From Singulisphaera sp. GP187 (lineage in GTDB: Bacteria > Planctomycetota > Planctomycetia > Isosphaerales > Isosphaeraceae), in the NCBI RefSeq assembly GCF_900129635.1, contig NZ_FSRB01000001.1, positions 3,325,501 to 3,389,500 on the forward strand: a DNA stretch of 64,000 nucleotides. Reading direction: 5' to 3'. The notes under the pieces were generated by a model. It saw only the letters and a list, made by a program, of their open reading frames with translations, had not been told where the DNA came from and searched no databases. The translations under genes and the position numbers were made by a program. Positions within the stretch are counted from its first letter, which is position 1; every line of letters starts with the position of its first letter. Of this stretch, positions 45,804 through 54,489 are shown one piece after another.

Positions 45804-47612
45804 TCATCGTGGAGCGGCGAGGATCAATTCCCCGAGGTTACCGGCATTGAACACTTTAATACCCGTCCACCAAGGCCCCCAGTAGGCCCAAACCAGGCGA
45901 TCGGCGGGAGGCTCGTTCATCCCTTGATGCGACGTCGCGGGGACGTCTTTGTCGGCCACGGCCAGGTCGAAACCGATCCGTTTCCCCACCTCCAAATGGG
46001 TCGGCTGGTCGGGGTACCGGTCGAACGGCTGAATCGCCCACTCGTAGGTCGTCACGTCCCCGACACGGCGAAAGGCCATTTTCGTTCGGGTCTTCTTGAC
46101 GTCACCGGCCATCACAATCGGGTTGGTGTCATACTTCGTCCCGTAGATTTTCCCCGGACCTGGGATCGCGATGTACTGCTGAACGGGAAGGTCCGAGAGG
46201 CCGACGGAGTCCCAAAAGGGATTGGATACCGTACTCGAGACCCGCCGCTCGCTCCTGAGGCCATCGATGTAGACCTCGACGGCGTCGGTATCCATATGAC
46301 TGGTGTGGCCGATGACCAGCTTGTCGTCACGGACGACCACGGCCAAGTAGATGAGCTGTTGCCTCAGGTTATAGCCGACCGAAAACGACGGGCTGAGGTC
46401 GGGACTCGTTGCGAGGTCGGCGCCTCCCAGGTCGGCGAATCCCGTCCCCTCGAAAAGCTTCTGAACCGGGTAGCGAATCCTGTCCTTGGGCCAATCCGCG
46501 AGTCCGCCGTCGATCTCGATGTTCTCGAGCGGGTATCCGACGGCCACCGAACCACGATTGGCGATGACCGGGGAAACCGCTCCTGGCGCGGAAGGAGGCG
46601 TCTTAGACTCGGGACGAGCGATGACCAACGGAACCGGCCTGGGTGTCGGTACGACGACCGGCGTGGGAACGGGCGCAACTGCGATTGCGGGCTTCTCGAG
46701 CCTGACAGGAATCGGCAGGCGCGGGGACGGTCCGAATTGCACCGCCAGTCCCGCAATCGAGGCCGTGGCGAGGCCAAGGCCGAACAGGACGAGCGCGGAT
46801 TTGATCCCGGCGACGGACATGGCCTTCAAAGTCGCGCCGGCCAGGGCGACGACGGACTCGGAGACCGCGCCGGGGGCCGTGGAATTCCCCGAGGCGGCAA
46901 GCAGGATGGCGCGGGACGTCGAGCCAAAGAGGATCGCGGGGGCGACCGCATCCTCCCGGGGTGCGATCCCAGCCGTCATAACCCCCGCGGGTAGCACAAA
47001 ACCACGGCGTGACAGGCGTGACCGCAGGAGTTCGCGCGCCCGGAAGAGCCGCCCTCGGACTGTCCCTGACGGCCAGCCGAGGGATGCGGCCGCCTGGTCC
47101 TGGGTCAGTCCCTCGAGGTAGCAGAGCACGAGCAAGGCACGGTACTTTTCTGGGAGCCGGTGGACCTCTTCGTCCAGGACCGCTTGCTCGGCCCGAACGC
47201 CGCTCGCCAGGTCGTTCTGTGACTCTTTGATCAGCGCGGCCGCTCGGCGTTCATGAGTTCGTCGTCGGGCCAGGTCAACCTTGGCCCGCGAAGCGACACG
47301 GTGCGCCACCCCGTACAGCCAGCTCGCCACCGAGAGGCGATTGCGGATCGATCCGGCCTTCCGCACCAGGACGAGAAACGTGGCCTGAAACGCGTCCTGG
47401 GCGTCGTGCTCGTCGTTCAAGACGCCGCGGCAGACGCGCAAGACCATCGGCCCGTGCCGGCGAATCAGCGCGGCGAAGGCGGCCTCGGCGGTCGGACCAG
47501 GTCCGGATCGAAACTGTTCCAGGAGCTGGCCGTCAGTCCAGTCGCCGCTGAGGCCGGTCTCGAACAGCGTCTCCAGGTCCCGCGCGATCCCACTCGTCAG
47601 TTTCGCCGGCAT
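45804..47612 (-). CDS. ECF sigma factor fused to a membrane span and CBM9-like domain
   Basis: A 602-residue fusion. Residues ~25-195 are an ECF sigma factor: region 2 'LIRRHGPMVLRVCRGVLNDEHDAQDAFQATFLVLVRKAGSI' and region 4 'LLVLCYLEGLTQDQAAASLGWPSGTVRGRLFRARELL'. A hydrophobic span follows (~272-292, 'ALVLFGLGLATASIAGLAV'), then a Pro/Val-rich linker (~295-350), and a ~240-residue beta domain whose 'IDGGLADWP' and 'YLAVVVRDDKL...DTDAVEVYIDG' match carbohydrate-binding-module-9-like domains. The layout predicts cytoplasmic sigma, one membrane crossing, and an external sugar sensor. ATG 47612 has 'gagaggaag' upstream. It has no separate anti-sigma gene. Confidence 0.85.
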   Translation of the reverse strand: MPAKLTSGIARDLETLFETGLSGDWTDGQLLEQFRSGPGPTAEAAFAALIRRHGPMVLRVCRGVLNDEHDAQDAFQATFLVLVRKAGSIRNRLSVASWLYGVAHRVASRAKVDLARRRTHERRAAALIKESQNDLASGVRAEQAVLDEEVHRLPEKYRALLVLCYLEGLTQDQAAASLGWPSGTVRGRLFRARELLRSRLSRRGFVLPAGVMTAGIAPREDAVAPAILFGSTSRAILLAASGNSTAPGAVSESVVALAGATLKAMSVAGIKSALVLFGLGLATASIAGLAVQFGPSPRLPIPVRLEKPAIAVAPVPTPVVVPTPRPVPLVIARPESKTPPSAPGAVSPVIANRGSVAVGYPLENIEIDGGLADWPKDRIRYPVQKLFEGTGFADLGGADLATSPDLSPSFSVGYNLRQQLIYLAVVVRDDKLVIGHTSHMDTDAVEVYIDGLRSERRVSSTVSNPFWDSVGLSDLPVQQYIAIPGPGKIYGTKYDTNPIVMAGDVKKTRTKMAFRRVGDVTTYEWAIQPFDRYPDQPTHLEVGKRIGFDLAVADKDVPATSHQGMNEPPADRLVWAYWGPWWTGIKVFNAGNLGELILAAPR

Positions 47613-47762
47613 CCGCACTTCCTCTCCCGCTCCCGTACTGTGGGCCTTCGCCAAGTAGTGTCTCTGGGAGGCGTGACTGCTACATTTTTTTTCGCGGCGT
47701 TCACGAAAATATTGGGAATGCGTTCCGGCGAGGACCGCGCTTTCCGAATCCATGAAAAAAAA

Positions 47763-47806
47763 AGAACCCGCGGACAAGAGGTTTCCCTCTCGTCCGCGGG
47801 TCTTTG
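47763..47806 (-). terminator. intrinsic terminator of the helicase gene
   Basis: AACCCGCGGAC (47765-47775) pairs with GTCCGCGGGT near 47791-47800, with inner partial pairing. On the minus strand it leads into a T9 run (complement of A9 at 47755-47763). It lies ~30 bases after the helicase stop. Confidence 0.8.
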
Positions 47807-47835
47807 TGAACGCTCGTCATGCCGTCCGCTCAAGC

Positions 47836-49215
47836 TCAACCACGACCTGCGCCCTGGGGCTCGCGATCACGGCGACGGCGGAGGCCCTGCGACGAAGAGA
47901 CGGCGCGACGCGGGAACCGGCCACCACCGTTTCCATTGCCGTTGCCATTCCCATTGCCGTTGCCATTCCCGTTCCCGTTGTTATGTCGGGGACCAGGACC
48001 GCGGCGGAAACCACCTTGGCGGGGCTGAGGGCGGAAGTAAGGTCGGGGCGGCGCCGGCACTCCCTCGACCTGATCGGCTTCCAATTCTCGCGAAATGCAG
48101 CGCTCGATCTGATCGAGCAGCTTGCCCTGGTCGGGCAGCACCAAGGAGAAGGCCACACCGTCGCTCCCCATCCGGCCGGTTCGGCCGATCCGGTGAACGT
48201 AGTGCGTCGGATCCTCGGGCAGGTCGAAATTCACGACGTGCGAGACCCCACGAACGTCGATGCCACGGCCGACAACGTCGGTGGCAACCAGGATCGTCAG
48301 GCGGCCCGATCGGAACCCTTGAAGGACCCGGTTGCGCTGCGCCTGGCTCAGGTTGCCGTGCATCGTGTCGGCGAGCAGCCCCTCGGAGCGGAGCAACATG
48401 CCCACCCGGTCGGCTCCACGCTTGGTTCGGCAGAACACGATCGCTCGCGGCGGCGCCTCACGGCGAAGCAGCTTGATGAGCAACTCGAACTTCCGCTCGG
48501 CGGCCACCATCAGGTACGACTGGCGGATCGCCGGGATCGTCGCGTCTTCATCTTCTCGGATGAGCCGGACGTCGACCGGATCGACCAGGTAGGTCTGCGC
48601 CAGTTCGCGAACCTCGGGAGGCATCGTTGCCGAAAGTAACAACGTTTGCCGCGTCTTCGGCACCGACTTGAGAATCGTCTCAACGGCGGGCCGGAATCCG
48701 ATGTCGAGCATCTGGTCCGCCTCGTCGAGGACGACCATCTGCACCTTGTCGAGCCGGATCGCGTGACGGGCCATCAGATCCATCAAACGTCCCGGGGTGG
48801 CCACGACCACCTGACATCCCGCACCCAGCATCCGCTGCTGGCGAAGAATCGGCTCGCCGCCGACCACCGCCACGCCCCGGACCCGTCGCCCGTAGGAAAG
48901 CTTCTCGAACTCTCGGCTGATCTGGATGACCAGCTCACGCGTCGGCGCCAAGATCAGGGCCTGCACCCGACGGTCGTTCTCGTCGACCTTTTCCAAGATC
49001 GGGACCAAGAACGCGGCGGTCTTGCCCGTTCCGGTCGGAGCATTGCCCAGGCAATCTCGGCCGGCAATCGCTTGAGCGATCATCGCTTGCTGAATCGGGC
49101 TCGGCTCATTGAAGCCAGCGCGGTCCAACGCCTTCAAAGTCAACTCGCTGACACCCAGCGCGGGGAACCCCTCAGATGCTGTTACTGTCGAGGTCCCAGT
49201 CGTCGTCTTCTGCAA
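47836..49215 (-). CDS. DEAD-box RNA helicase with Gly/Asn-repeat tail
   Basis: A 459-residue RNA helicase (RhlE/CsdA-like). Motifs in order: Q motif 'PSPIQQAMI', I 'APTGTGKTAA', Ia 'PTREL', II 'DEAD', III 'SAT', IV-V 'VFCRTKRGADR' and 'VATDVVGRGIDV', VI 'HRIGRTGR'. The catalytic core ends near 370. The tail has Pro/Arg/Gly residues and ~9 consecutive Gly-Asn dipeptides encoded by a tandem DNA repeat at ~47933-47982. The start is TTG 49215 with AAGGAG seven bases upstream; no in-frame ATG precedes the Q motif. It unwinds RNA, probably in ribosome assembly or cold adaptation. Confidence 0.93.
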   Translation of the reverse strand: MQKTTTGTSTVTASEGFPALGVSELTLKALDRAGFNEPSPIQQAMIAQAIAGRDCLGNAPTGTGKTAAFLVPILEKVDENDRRVQALILAPTRELVIQISREFEKLSYGRRVRGVAVVGGEPILRQQRMLGAGCQVVVATPGRLMDLMARHAIRLDKVQMVVLDEADQMLDIGFRPAVETILKSVPKTRQTLLLSATMPPEVRELAQTYLVDPVDVRLIREDEDATIPAIRQSYLMVAAERKFELLIKLLRREAPPRAIVFCRTKRGADRVGMLLRSEGLLADTMHGNLSQAQRNRVLQGFRSGRLTILVATDVVGRGIDVRGVSHVVNFDLPEDPTHYVHRIGRTGRMGSDGVAFSLVLPDQGKLLDQIERCISRELEADQVEGVPAPPRPYFRPQPRQGGFRRGPGPRHNNGNGNGNGNGNGNGNGNGGGRFPRRAVSSSQGLRRRRDREPQGAGRG

Positions 49216-49622
49216 ACTTAACTCCTTCTCACCCCGACTTGTGGCGCGGACGGGACAACACTAACGGTTGTCCGTTCTCGGACGCGGCTTGCGTAGTTGT
49301 CGGCCTTGTCGCGCCAAAGAAGTCCGCACCGGCAACAAACCGAGTGCGAAAAGATGAGACAGCGCAAAGAGACCAACGGGCAGATGGCTCGCGAGGTAGG
49401 ATCTCGGCCTCAAGCCGGTGGGGTGTACCCTTCGTTTTTTTTCCAACCGAAGGATTGTAGCATGCTCCGCCAAAGAGGCGAACCGCAATTTCGCAAACCA
49501 CTCGAATTCCCCAAAAAGAACCGAGACCGCTCATCATCCGGCCGGTTCGACTGGCGGATCTTGAGGAAAACTGGACAATCCGAACCGACGGAGAACGCCC
49601 AAAGACCAAGGAACCCAAGACG
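49216..49622. other. divergent leader region between helicase and glycosyltransferase genes
   Basis: No gene. A good minus-strand promoter candidate for the helicase is present: TACAAT (49454-49459 as its complement) 17 bases from TTCGCC (complement of 49477-49482). That gives an RNA leader of ~235 bases. A T8 run flanked by CCTTCG and CGAAGG is near 49432-49453. Confidence 0.45.
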
Positions 49623-50732
49623 ATGCGTCTGGTGATCGATGGCCAGCGGCTCACGGAGGAGCGGACGGGGGTGGGCCGTTGCCTTGAGAGCCTCCTTGCC
49701 GAGTGGGCCCTGACCGGTCTCCCCATGGCGGAGACGCTGGTCGTTCTGCGCGAACCCGGGGGACGGAACCGCGTTCCCCGGATCGACGGCCTCGTCTCCA
49801 AGGTGGTCGGTGAGCGCTGGTCGGGCCTCGGCTGGGAATGGTTCGGACTCGCGCGCGAGCTCCGCCCCGACGACCTCTTATTCGCGCCCGCCAACCTCAT
49901 GCCGTTGCCCTGGCGGGGTCGGACGGTGCTGGTCATCTACGACACCCTGCCCTGGGTCGTTCCCGAGAGCTTCCCTCGGCTCGTGCGCTGGCGGTTCGGC
50001 TGGCGATACCGCCTGGCCGCGCGGCGGGCCGACCGGATCCTCGTCCCTTCGCAGGCGACTGCCGACGACGTGGCCCGCGTCCACGGCGTCCCCCCGGAGC
50101 GGATCCGGGTGACCTATCCCGGCCCCGAACCCGAGTTCCGCCCCCTGCCCCACCACTCCTCGGAAGTGATCGAGGCACGCCGACACGTGGGCGTGGAAAC
50201 CTCTCCCTATTTTCTCTTTATCGGCAAACGGTCACGCCGACGCAACGTCCCCGCGATCCTCAAGGCCTTCGCCAGCCACCGACGCGAACACCCCGGCCAC
50301 CGGCTCGTCTTCGTCGGGCCCGACGACCCGGGCGACTTGCCGGGCCCGGCCGACGGCACGATTCGCGCCGGGCACGTCTCGGAAGAAACTCTCCGCGGCC
50401 TATTGGCCGGGGCCATCGCCCTGCTCTATCCGTCCGACTACGAAGGCTTCGGTCTGCCCGTCGTCGAAGCGCTTGCCAGCGGTTGCCCGGTCGTGACGCT
50501 CCGCAACAGTGCCCTGATCGAAGCGGGCGGAGACGCCCCCTGGTATCTCGACTCGGCAGACGCACCCGCCATGGCCCTGGCGTTACGGGTCCTCGCAACC
50601 AACGAGGAGGAGCGGCGGACGCGGATTGCCCGGGGCTTCGATCACGTCGCGCAGTTCAGTCGGGCTCGGTTCGCCCACGAAGTCAAAGACGAACTCATCA
50701 GGGCCGCGGCGCTCACTCCGCGGAACGGGTGA
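49623..50732 (+). CDS. glycosyltransferase family 4 (GT-B)
   Basis: A 369-residue GT-B glycosyltransferase. It opens 'MRLVIDGQRLTEERTGVGRCLESLL', typical of mannosyltransferase-like GT4 enzymes. The C-terminal nucleotide-sugar domain shows 'FLFIGKRSRRRNVPAILKAF' and the Glu-X7-Glu motif in 'DYEGFGLPVVEALASGCPVV'. It adds a sugar from an NDP donor at the cytoplasmic membrane. It is the only plus-strand gene in the polysaccharide cluster and is convergent with the next GT. AAGGA precedes the ATG. Confidence 0.88.
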   Translation: MRLVIDGQRLTEERTGVGRCLESLLAEWALTGLPMAETLVVLREPGGRNRVPRIDGLVSKVVGERWSGLGWEWFGLARELRPDDLLFAPANLMPLPWRGRTVLVIYDTLPWVVPESFPRLVRWRFGWRYRLAARRADRILVPSQATADDVARVHGVPPERIRVTYPGPEPEFRPLPHHSSEVIEARRHVGVETSPYFLFIGKRSRRRNVPAILKAFASHRREHPGHRLVFVGPDDPGDLPGPADGTIRAGHVSEETLRGLLAGAIALLYPSDYEGFGLPVVEALASGCPVVTLRNSALIEAGGDAPWYLDSADAPAMALALRVLATNEEERRTRIARGFDHVAQFSRARFAHEVKDELIRAAALTPRNG

Positions 50733-50777
50733 GCACGTTGCCTTGGAGGGTGAGACCGCCTCGCCCATTCCCAAAAA

Positions 50778-50805
50778 CCTGGTGGGCCGTGCCCACCCTA
50801 CAAAG
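50778..50805. repeat. MITE-like repeat, single arm (copy 3)
   Basis: CCTGGTGGGCCGTGCCCACC followed by CTACAAAG matches one arm of the element at 6.4 and 56.9 kb. Its core GGTGGGC-CGT-GCCCACC (50781-50797) can fold by itself. It lies between convergent glycosyltransferase genes and may serve as a terminator. Confidence 0.75.
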
Positions 50806-50848
50806 CAACAAATCTTGATACGAATCCTCTTGCGTGTTCTCTCCCCCA

Positions 50849-52165
50849 TCACCGAACAGGCTCAAACGCCTCCTCGGGGAGCAAGACCGGCTCTCGTCGC
50901 TTGACGGCGGCCACGGCCCGCGCGAGTGCGGGGCCGGTGCGTTGGCGTTCGCGATGGCGTTGCTGATGCTCGTCGATCAGTGCAAGGTAGCGGTCAAGAT
51001 GCTCGGACTCGGACCAGATCCCGTGACGGGACCGATGGCCGTTCTCACCCAGGGTTCGTCTCAGGTCGTCGTCGCTCGCGAGTTTGCCCAAGGCCTCGAC
51101 CAGCCCATCGGGTGAGTCGAAGACGAGTCCGCCGCCGCTCTCGGCGACCAGTTCAGGTAGGGCACCCAGGTTGCGTACGACCACCGGAGCACGCTCGGCA
51201 AAGGCTTCGAGCACGACGTAGCCGAACGTTTCATAGACCAGGGAGGGAACCGCGACGGCGCGTGCCCCTCGAAACAAGGCCGCGACGTTGGCGGCATCGA
51301 GCCGGCCCTCGAAGAGGACGTTGTCCAGACCGCGTGCCTGCTCCCGAAGCTCAGCCTCGTACTGGCCCGAGCCGGCGATCCGCAGGTCCAGGCCCGGCAG
51401 GCGTCGCATCGCCTCGATCACGTCCTGAAACCCCTTGATCTTCTCGAGCCGGCCAGCCGCGGCAACATACGGCCGGGCGGGCGTGGGCGTGGCGGCGGCC
51501 GGCATTCCCGTATAGTCGTGGGGCAAGAAGTAGGGCAGGTGCATCATCCGGGCCACGATCCCGCGCCGGGCGTGCTCGCGCCGGGTCGAAAGACTGGGGC
51601 AGATCAAGGCATCGAGATGACGCAGCGATCGGTCCAGGAGCGGGGTCATACGCCAGAGCTGGGGCGGCCGGAGCGACTTCACGCAACAGCGGACGCACTC
51701 GCTCCGCTCGCAGACGCTCTGGTCATGCTTCCAGAGAACGTGTAACGGGCAGACGAGCCAGTGCTCGTGGGCCGTCATGAACTTGATGGCGCCCGGGGCG
51801 GGGATCTGGAGCAGACCGGGCCCGCCGATCAGCGAAAGGTTGTGAAAGTGGACGACGTCCGGGCGAATGTCATGCAGCAGGCGGCCGATCGCCCGGGCCT
51901 TGAACAACGGCCGCCCGGTCTGGTGCGTGGCCAAGGGGGACAACACACCGGCCCGGCTCTCGAGCGGGTGGATCACCACGCCCGGCGGAGCCGAGTAAGG
52001 ACGCGGAGTCTGGTCGCCGCGCGACGCCTCGAAGGCGTCGCGACAGTGGATCACATGGACCTCGTGCCCCTGCCGCGCCAGGGCCCGCGACAGCCGGTCG
52101 ACGAAGGCGGCGTCGCCTCCAAAGCTGTGGCTGCCAAAGAAGGTCGTGAGCATGCAGAATTTCAT
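50849..52165 (-). CDS. glycosyltransferase family 4
   Basis: A 438-residue GT-B enzyme. The N-terminus 'MKFCMLTTFFGSHSFGGDAAFVDRLSRALARQGHEVHVIHC' is typical of GT4; 'CERSECVRCCVK' (~165) is a Cys-rich loop that might bind metal; the donor domain has 'YVAAAGRLEKIKGFQDVIEAM' and Glu-X7-Glu in 'YETFGYVVLEAFAERAPVVV'. It would extend a surface glycan. ATG 52165 is set by GGAGGAAG upstream; the longer frame is rejected. Confidence 0.88.
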   Translation of the reverse strand: MKFCMLTTFFGSHSFGGDAAFVDRLSRALARQGHEVHVIHCRDAFEASRGDQTPRPYSAPPGVVIHPLESRAGVLSPLATHQTGRPLFKARAIGRLLHDIRPDVVHFHNLSLIGGPGLLQIPAPGAIKFMTAHEHWLVCPLHVLWKHDQSVCERSECVRCCVKSLRPPQLWRMTPLLDRSLRHLDALICPSLSTRREHARRGIVARMMHLPYFLPHDYTGMPAAATPTPARPYVAAAGRLEKIKGFQDVIEAMRRLPGLDLRIAGSGQYEAELREQARGLDNVLFEGRLDAANVAALFRGARAVAVPSLVYETFGYVVLEAFAERAPVVVRNLGALPELVAESGGGLVFDSPDGLVEALGKLASDDDLRRTLGENGHRSRHGIWSESEHLDRYLALIDEHQQRHRERQRTGPALARAVAAVKRREPVLLPEEAFEPVR

Positions 52166-52302
52166 GGCGGCTTCCTCCGAACGTCTCATGAAACCGGGGC
52201 CTCGGTCCCTACAAGGGCCTGGTTTCCAATAAAGGGGGGGACCGATCCGTCCTCGATGTCGCTTGCTTAAACTTGGTCTTGAACACGTGCACTGGCTTAT
52301 CG

Positions 52303-53580
52303 TCAGTGCTCGGAAACCGGAAATTGCGCCTCGACCAGCGCCTGCTGCGCATCGCCGCGAAGGCTGCGCGGCGTCCGATGGCTCAGATGGAGAATCGATT
52401 CGGTCTGCCGCGGATCCCATCCCGGGTCGAATTCTCCGAACGCCGCGAGCAAGGCCCGGGCGGAGTTCGCCCAGGTGAACTGAGACGCCCGGCGAAAGGC
52501 CGTGTGCGCCAACGCGTCGCGCCCGGCCTGGTCCTCGAAGATCCCGCGCACGGCGCCGGCGATCGCGGCCACCTCGGTCGGGTCAAAAAAGATGCCCGCA
52601 TCGCCGACCACTTCGGGCAAAGAACCGGCCGTGCTCGAGATCACCGGAGTGCCGCAGGCCATGGCCTCGACCGGAGGCAGGCCGAACCCTTCCATCAACG
52701 AAGGCTGGGCCAGCACGTAGGCTCGGCTGTAGAGATAAGCCAGGTCCTCGTCAGGGACGAACCCGGTGAAGTGGACTCGGCCGTCCAGCCCGAACCGCTC
52801 GACCGCCGCCCGCAATTCGGGGACGTGGGTGTGGAACACGTCGCCGGTGTCGCCGACCAGAACCAGTCGCACATCCGCGGGAGCGCCGCTGGCGAACGCT
52901 TCGATCAGCCGTGATAGGTTTTTATGAGGGCTCAATCCCCCGACATAGAGCACGTAACGGGTCCCCGGCGCGAGCCCGTGGCGGGCCAGGACCGCGTCCG
53001 ATTCCGGACCTTGGGGCCGAGGCCAAAACTCGGCGTCCGGCCCCTCGCTCACCACGCAGACCTTCTCCGCCGGGAGACGGAACCAGGCGATCAGGTCACG
53101 GCGGGCTGACTCCGAAACGGTGACGATCCGATCGGCCCAACAGGCGGCGGCATGCTCCTTGAGCATCCAGGAGAACCGCCCTTGCCAGGTTGGAAAAACA
53201 AGCTCAGGGTGGGCGAGTGCCAGGGTGTCGTGCATCGTGACCACGACATGCTTGACGTTCCAGACAGGGAAGAACGTGTAGGTCGCCGGAAAATAGATCA
53301 GGTCGATGCCCGCGCCCGCCACCGCCTTGCCCATCGCGAGCATGTCGCGGACCCGCCGCCGACCGGCCGCGGATGCCGCGCTGGTCGGCGCCTCGCCCAC
53401 GTCAACCAAGACCGTCTCGAAACCATCGGGGACTGAGACGTTTGCCGCCGAGGGTCGATCGATGAACACGACGATCTCATACGGGTTTGGCAAATCCGCC
53501 AGCGCGTCCAGGACCTGTCGGGCAAAGCGACCAAACCCGCGTCGGTTCGCCAGGCAGCTTCCATCGATTCCGACTCGCAT
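52303..53580 (-). CDS. glycosyltransferase family 4
   Basis: A 425-residue GT-B enzyme starting 'MRVGIDGSCLANRRGFGRFARQVL'. The donor domain shows 'LYVGGLSPHKNLSRLIEAF' and Glu-X7-Glu in 'LMEGFGLPPVEAMACGTPVI'. This resembles WbpY/WbaZ-like mannosyl- or related transferases. Start ATG 53580 is preceded by GGAGGT. It lies 137 bases upstream of the previous GT gene on the same strand. Confidence 0.9.
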   Translation of the reverse strand: MRVGIDGSCLANRRGFGRFARQVLDALADLPNPYEIVVFIDRPSAANVSVPDGFETVLVDVGEAPTSAASAAGRRRVRDMLAMGKAVAGAGIDLIYFPATYTFFPVWNVKHVVVTMHDTLALAHPELVFPTWQGRFSWMLKEHAAACWADRIVTVSESARRDLIAWFRLPAEKVCVVSEGPDAEFWPRPQGPESDAVLARHGLAPGTRYVLYVGGLSPHKNLSRLIEAFASGAPADVRLVLVGDTGDVFHTHVPELRAAVERFGLDGRVHFTGFVPDEDLAYLYSRAYVLAQPSLMEGFGLPPVEAMACGTPVISSTAGSLPEVVGDAGIFFDPTEVAAIAGAVRGIFEDQAGRDALAHTAFRRASQFTWANSARALLAAFGEFDPGWDPRQTESILHLSHRTPRSLRGDAQQALVEAQFPVSEH

Positions 53581-53703
53581 GGCGAAGACCTCCGCTTTGG
53601 CTGGATGGCTTGGACCCCGAAGGGACGACCGTTCCGACAGCAACTTACGTTCGGGTGGATCAGCGGCCATCCAGACGTAGGCAATTCGAGGGTAAACAGG
53701 CTC

Positions 53704-54489
53704 TCAATCGTGACGGCGAGACACCAAAAGCATCGTGCTATGTCCGAACGGCAACCGCGTACTCAATCGCCCCGCGACCACCGCCTCGGCGGTGGCGACA
53801 CCGCCCATCACCCGGTTCACCCACGGGTGCGGCAACTGAATTTTGAGACCGCCCCCCGAGGGATGGCTGCTCGGCCCACCTCGACCCGGCCGGGCCAGGC
53901 GACCGCGCAACTCCTGAACCAAGGCGGGAAGGCAGTTCGCATGGGTCGCGTGCCTGACCGTGAACCCGGAGGCCTCAAAAAGCTTCACGAGGTCGCCAAG
54001 TCTGTACCCTCCCTCAACCGCGGGAGACGCCGAGGTCCACCCCTGGGCGTTCGAACGCACCAGCGCCACTCCACCAGGCGCGAGCACCCGGTGCAGTTCG
54101 CCCACCGCGCGACGATCACCGTCTTGAGGGAGATGCTGCAAGACATCAAAACACGTAATGACATCAAACTTTGAATCGTTAAACGGCAAGTCGAGGGCGC
54201 TCCCTCGGACCAAGGGGAAGGTGTGCCGCCGCCGGGCATGAGCAAGGGCCTCGGCGCTGGGGTCGAGTCCCACGACGGAACCGACTTCGGGTCGGCAGGC
54301 CAGCCGGAGCGCCGTTTGCCCCGTGCCACAGCCGACGTCGAGCGCGGCCAGTCCCTGGCAACCGCGCAGCGCGGCGTCCAGCCAGTGGGCCCCGAGCCGC
54401 CACATTCCACGCGACCACCAGTGCGCGGCCTCGACTTCGGCAAGCCGATCGAAGTAGGCCGGTTGTTCGATCGTCAGAACGGCCGTCAT
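53704..54489 (-). CDS. class I SAM-dependent methyltransferase
   Basis: A 261-residue protein. 'LDVGCGTGQTALRLA' (~48-62) is the SAM-binding motif I, 'VVGLDPSAEAL' motif II, and 'FDVITCFDVLQHLPQD' motif IV region. It likely methylates a sugar or lipid-linked glycan intermediate. Its ATG overlaps the stop of the flippase gene by 4 bases, so the two are translationally coupled. Confidence 0.88.
   Translation of the reverse strand: MTAVLTIEQPAYFDRLAEVEAAHWWSRGMWRLGAHWLDAALRGCQGLAALDVGCGTGQTALRLACRPEVGSVVGLDPSAEALAHARRRHTFPLVRGSALDLPFNDSKFDVITCFDVLQHLPQDGDRRAVGELHRVLAPGGVALVRSNAQGWTSASPAVEGGYRLGDLVKLFEASGFTVRHATHANCLPALVQELRGRLARPGRGGPSSHPSGGGLKIQLPHPWVNRVMGGVATAEAVVAGRLSTRLPFGHSTMLLVSRRHD

Noticed and set aside
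47933..47982. Short tandem repeat considered as a CRISPR or satellite
   Set aside because: Unit of 6-12 bases without spacers, in frame within the helicase gene, encoding Gly-Asn; a coding microsatellite.
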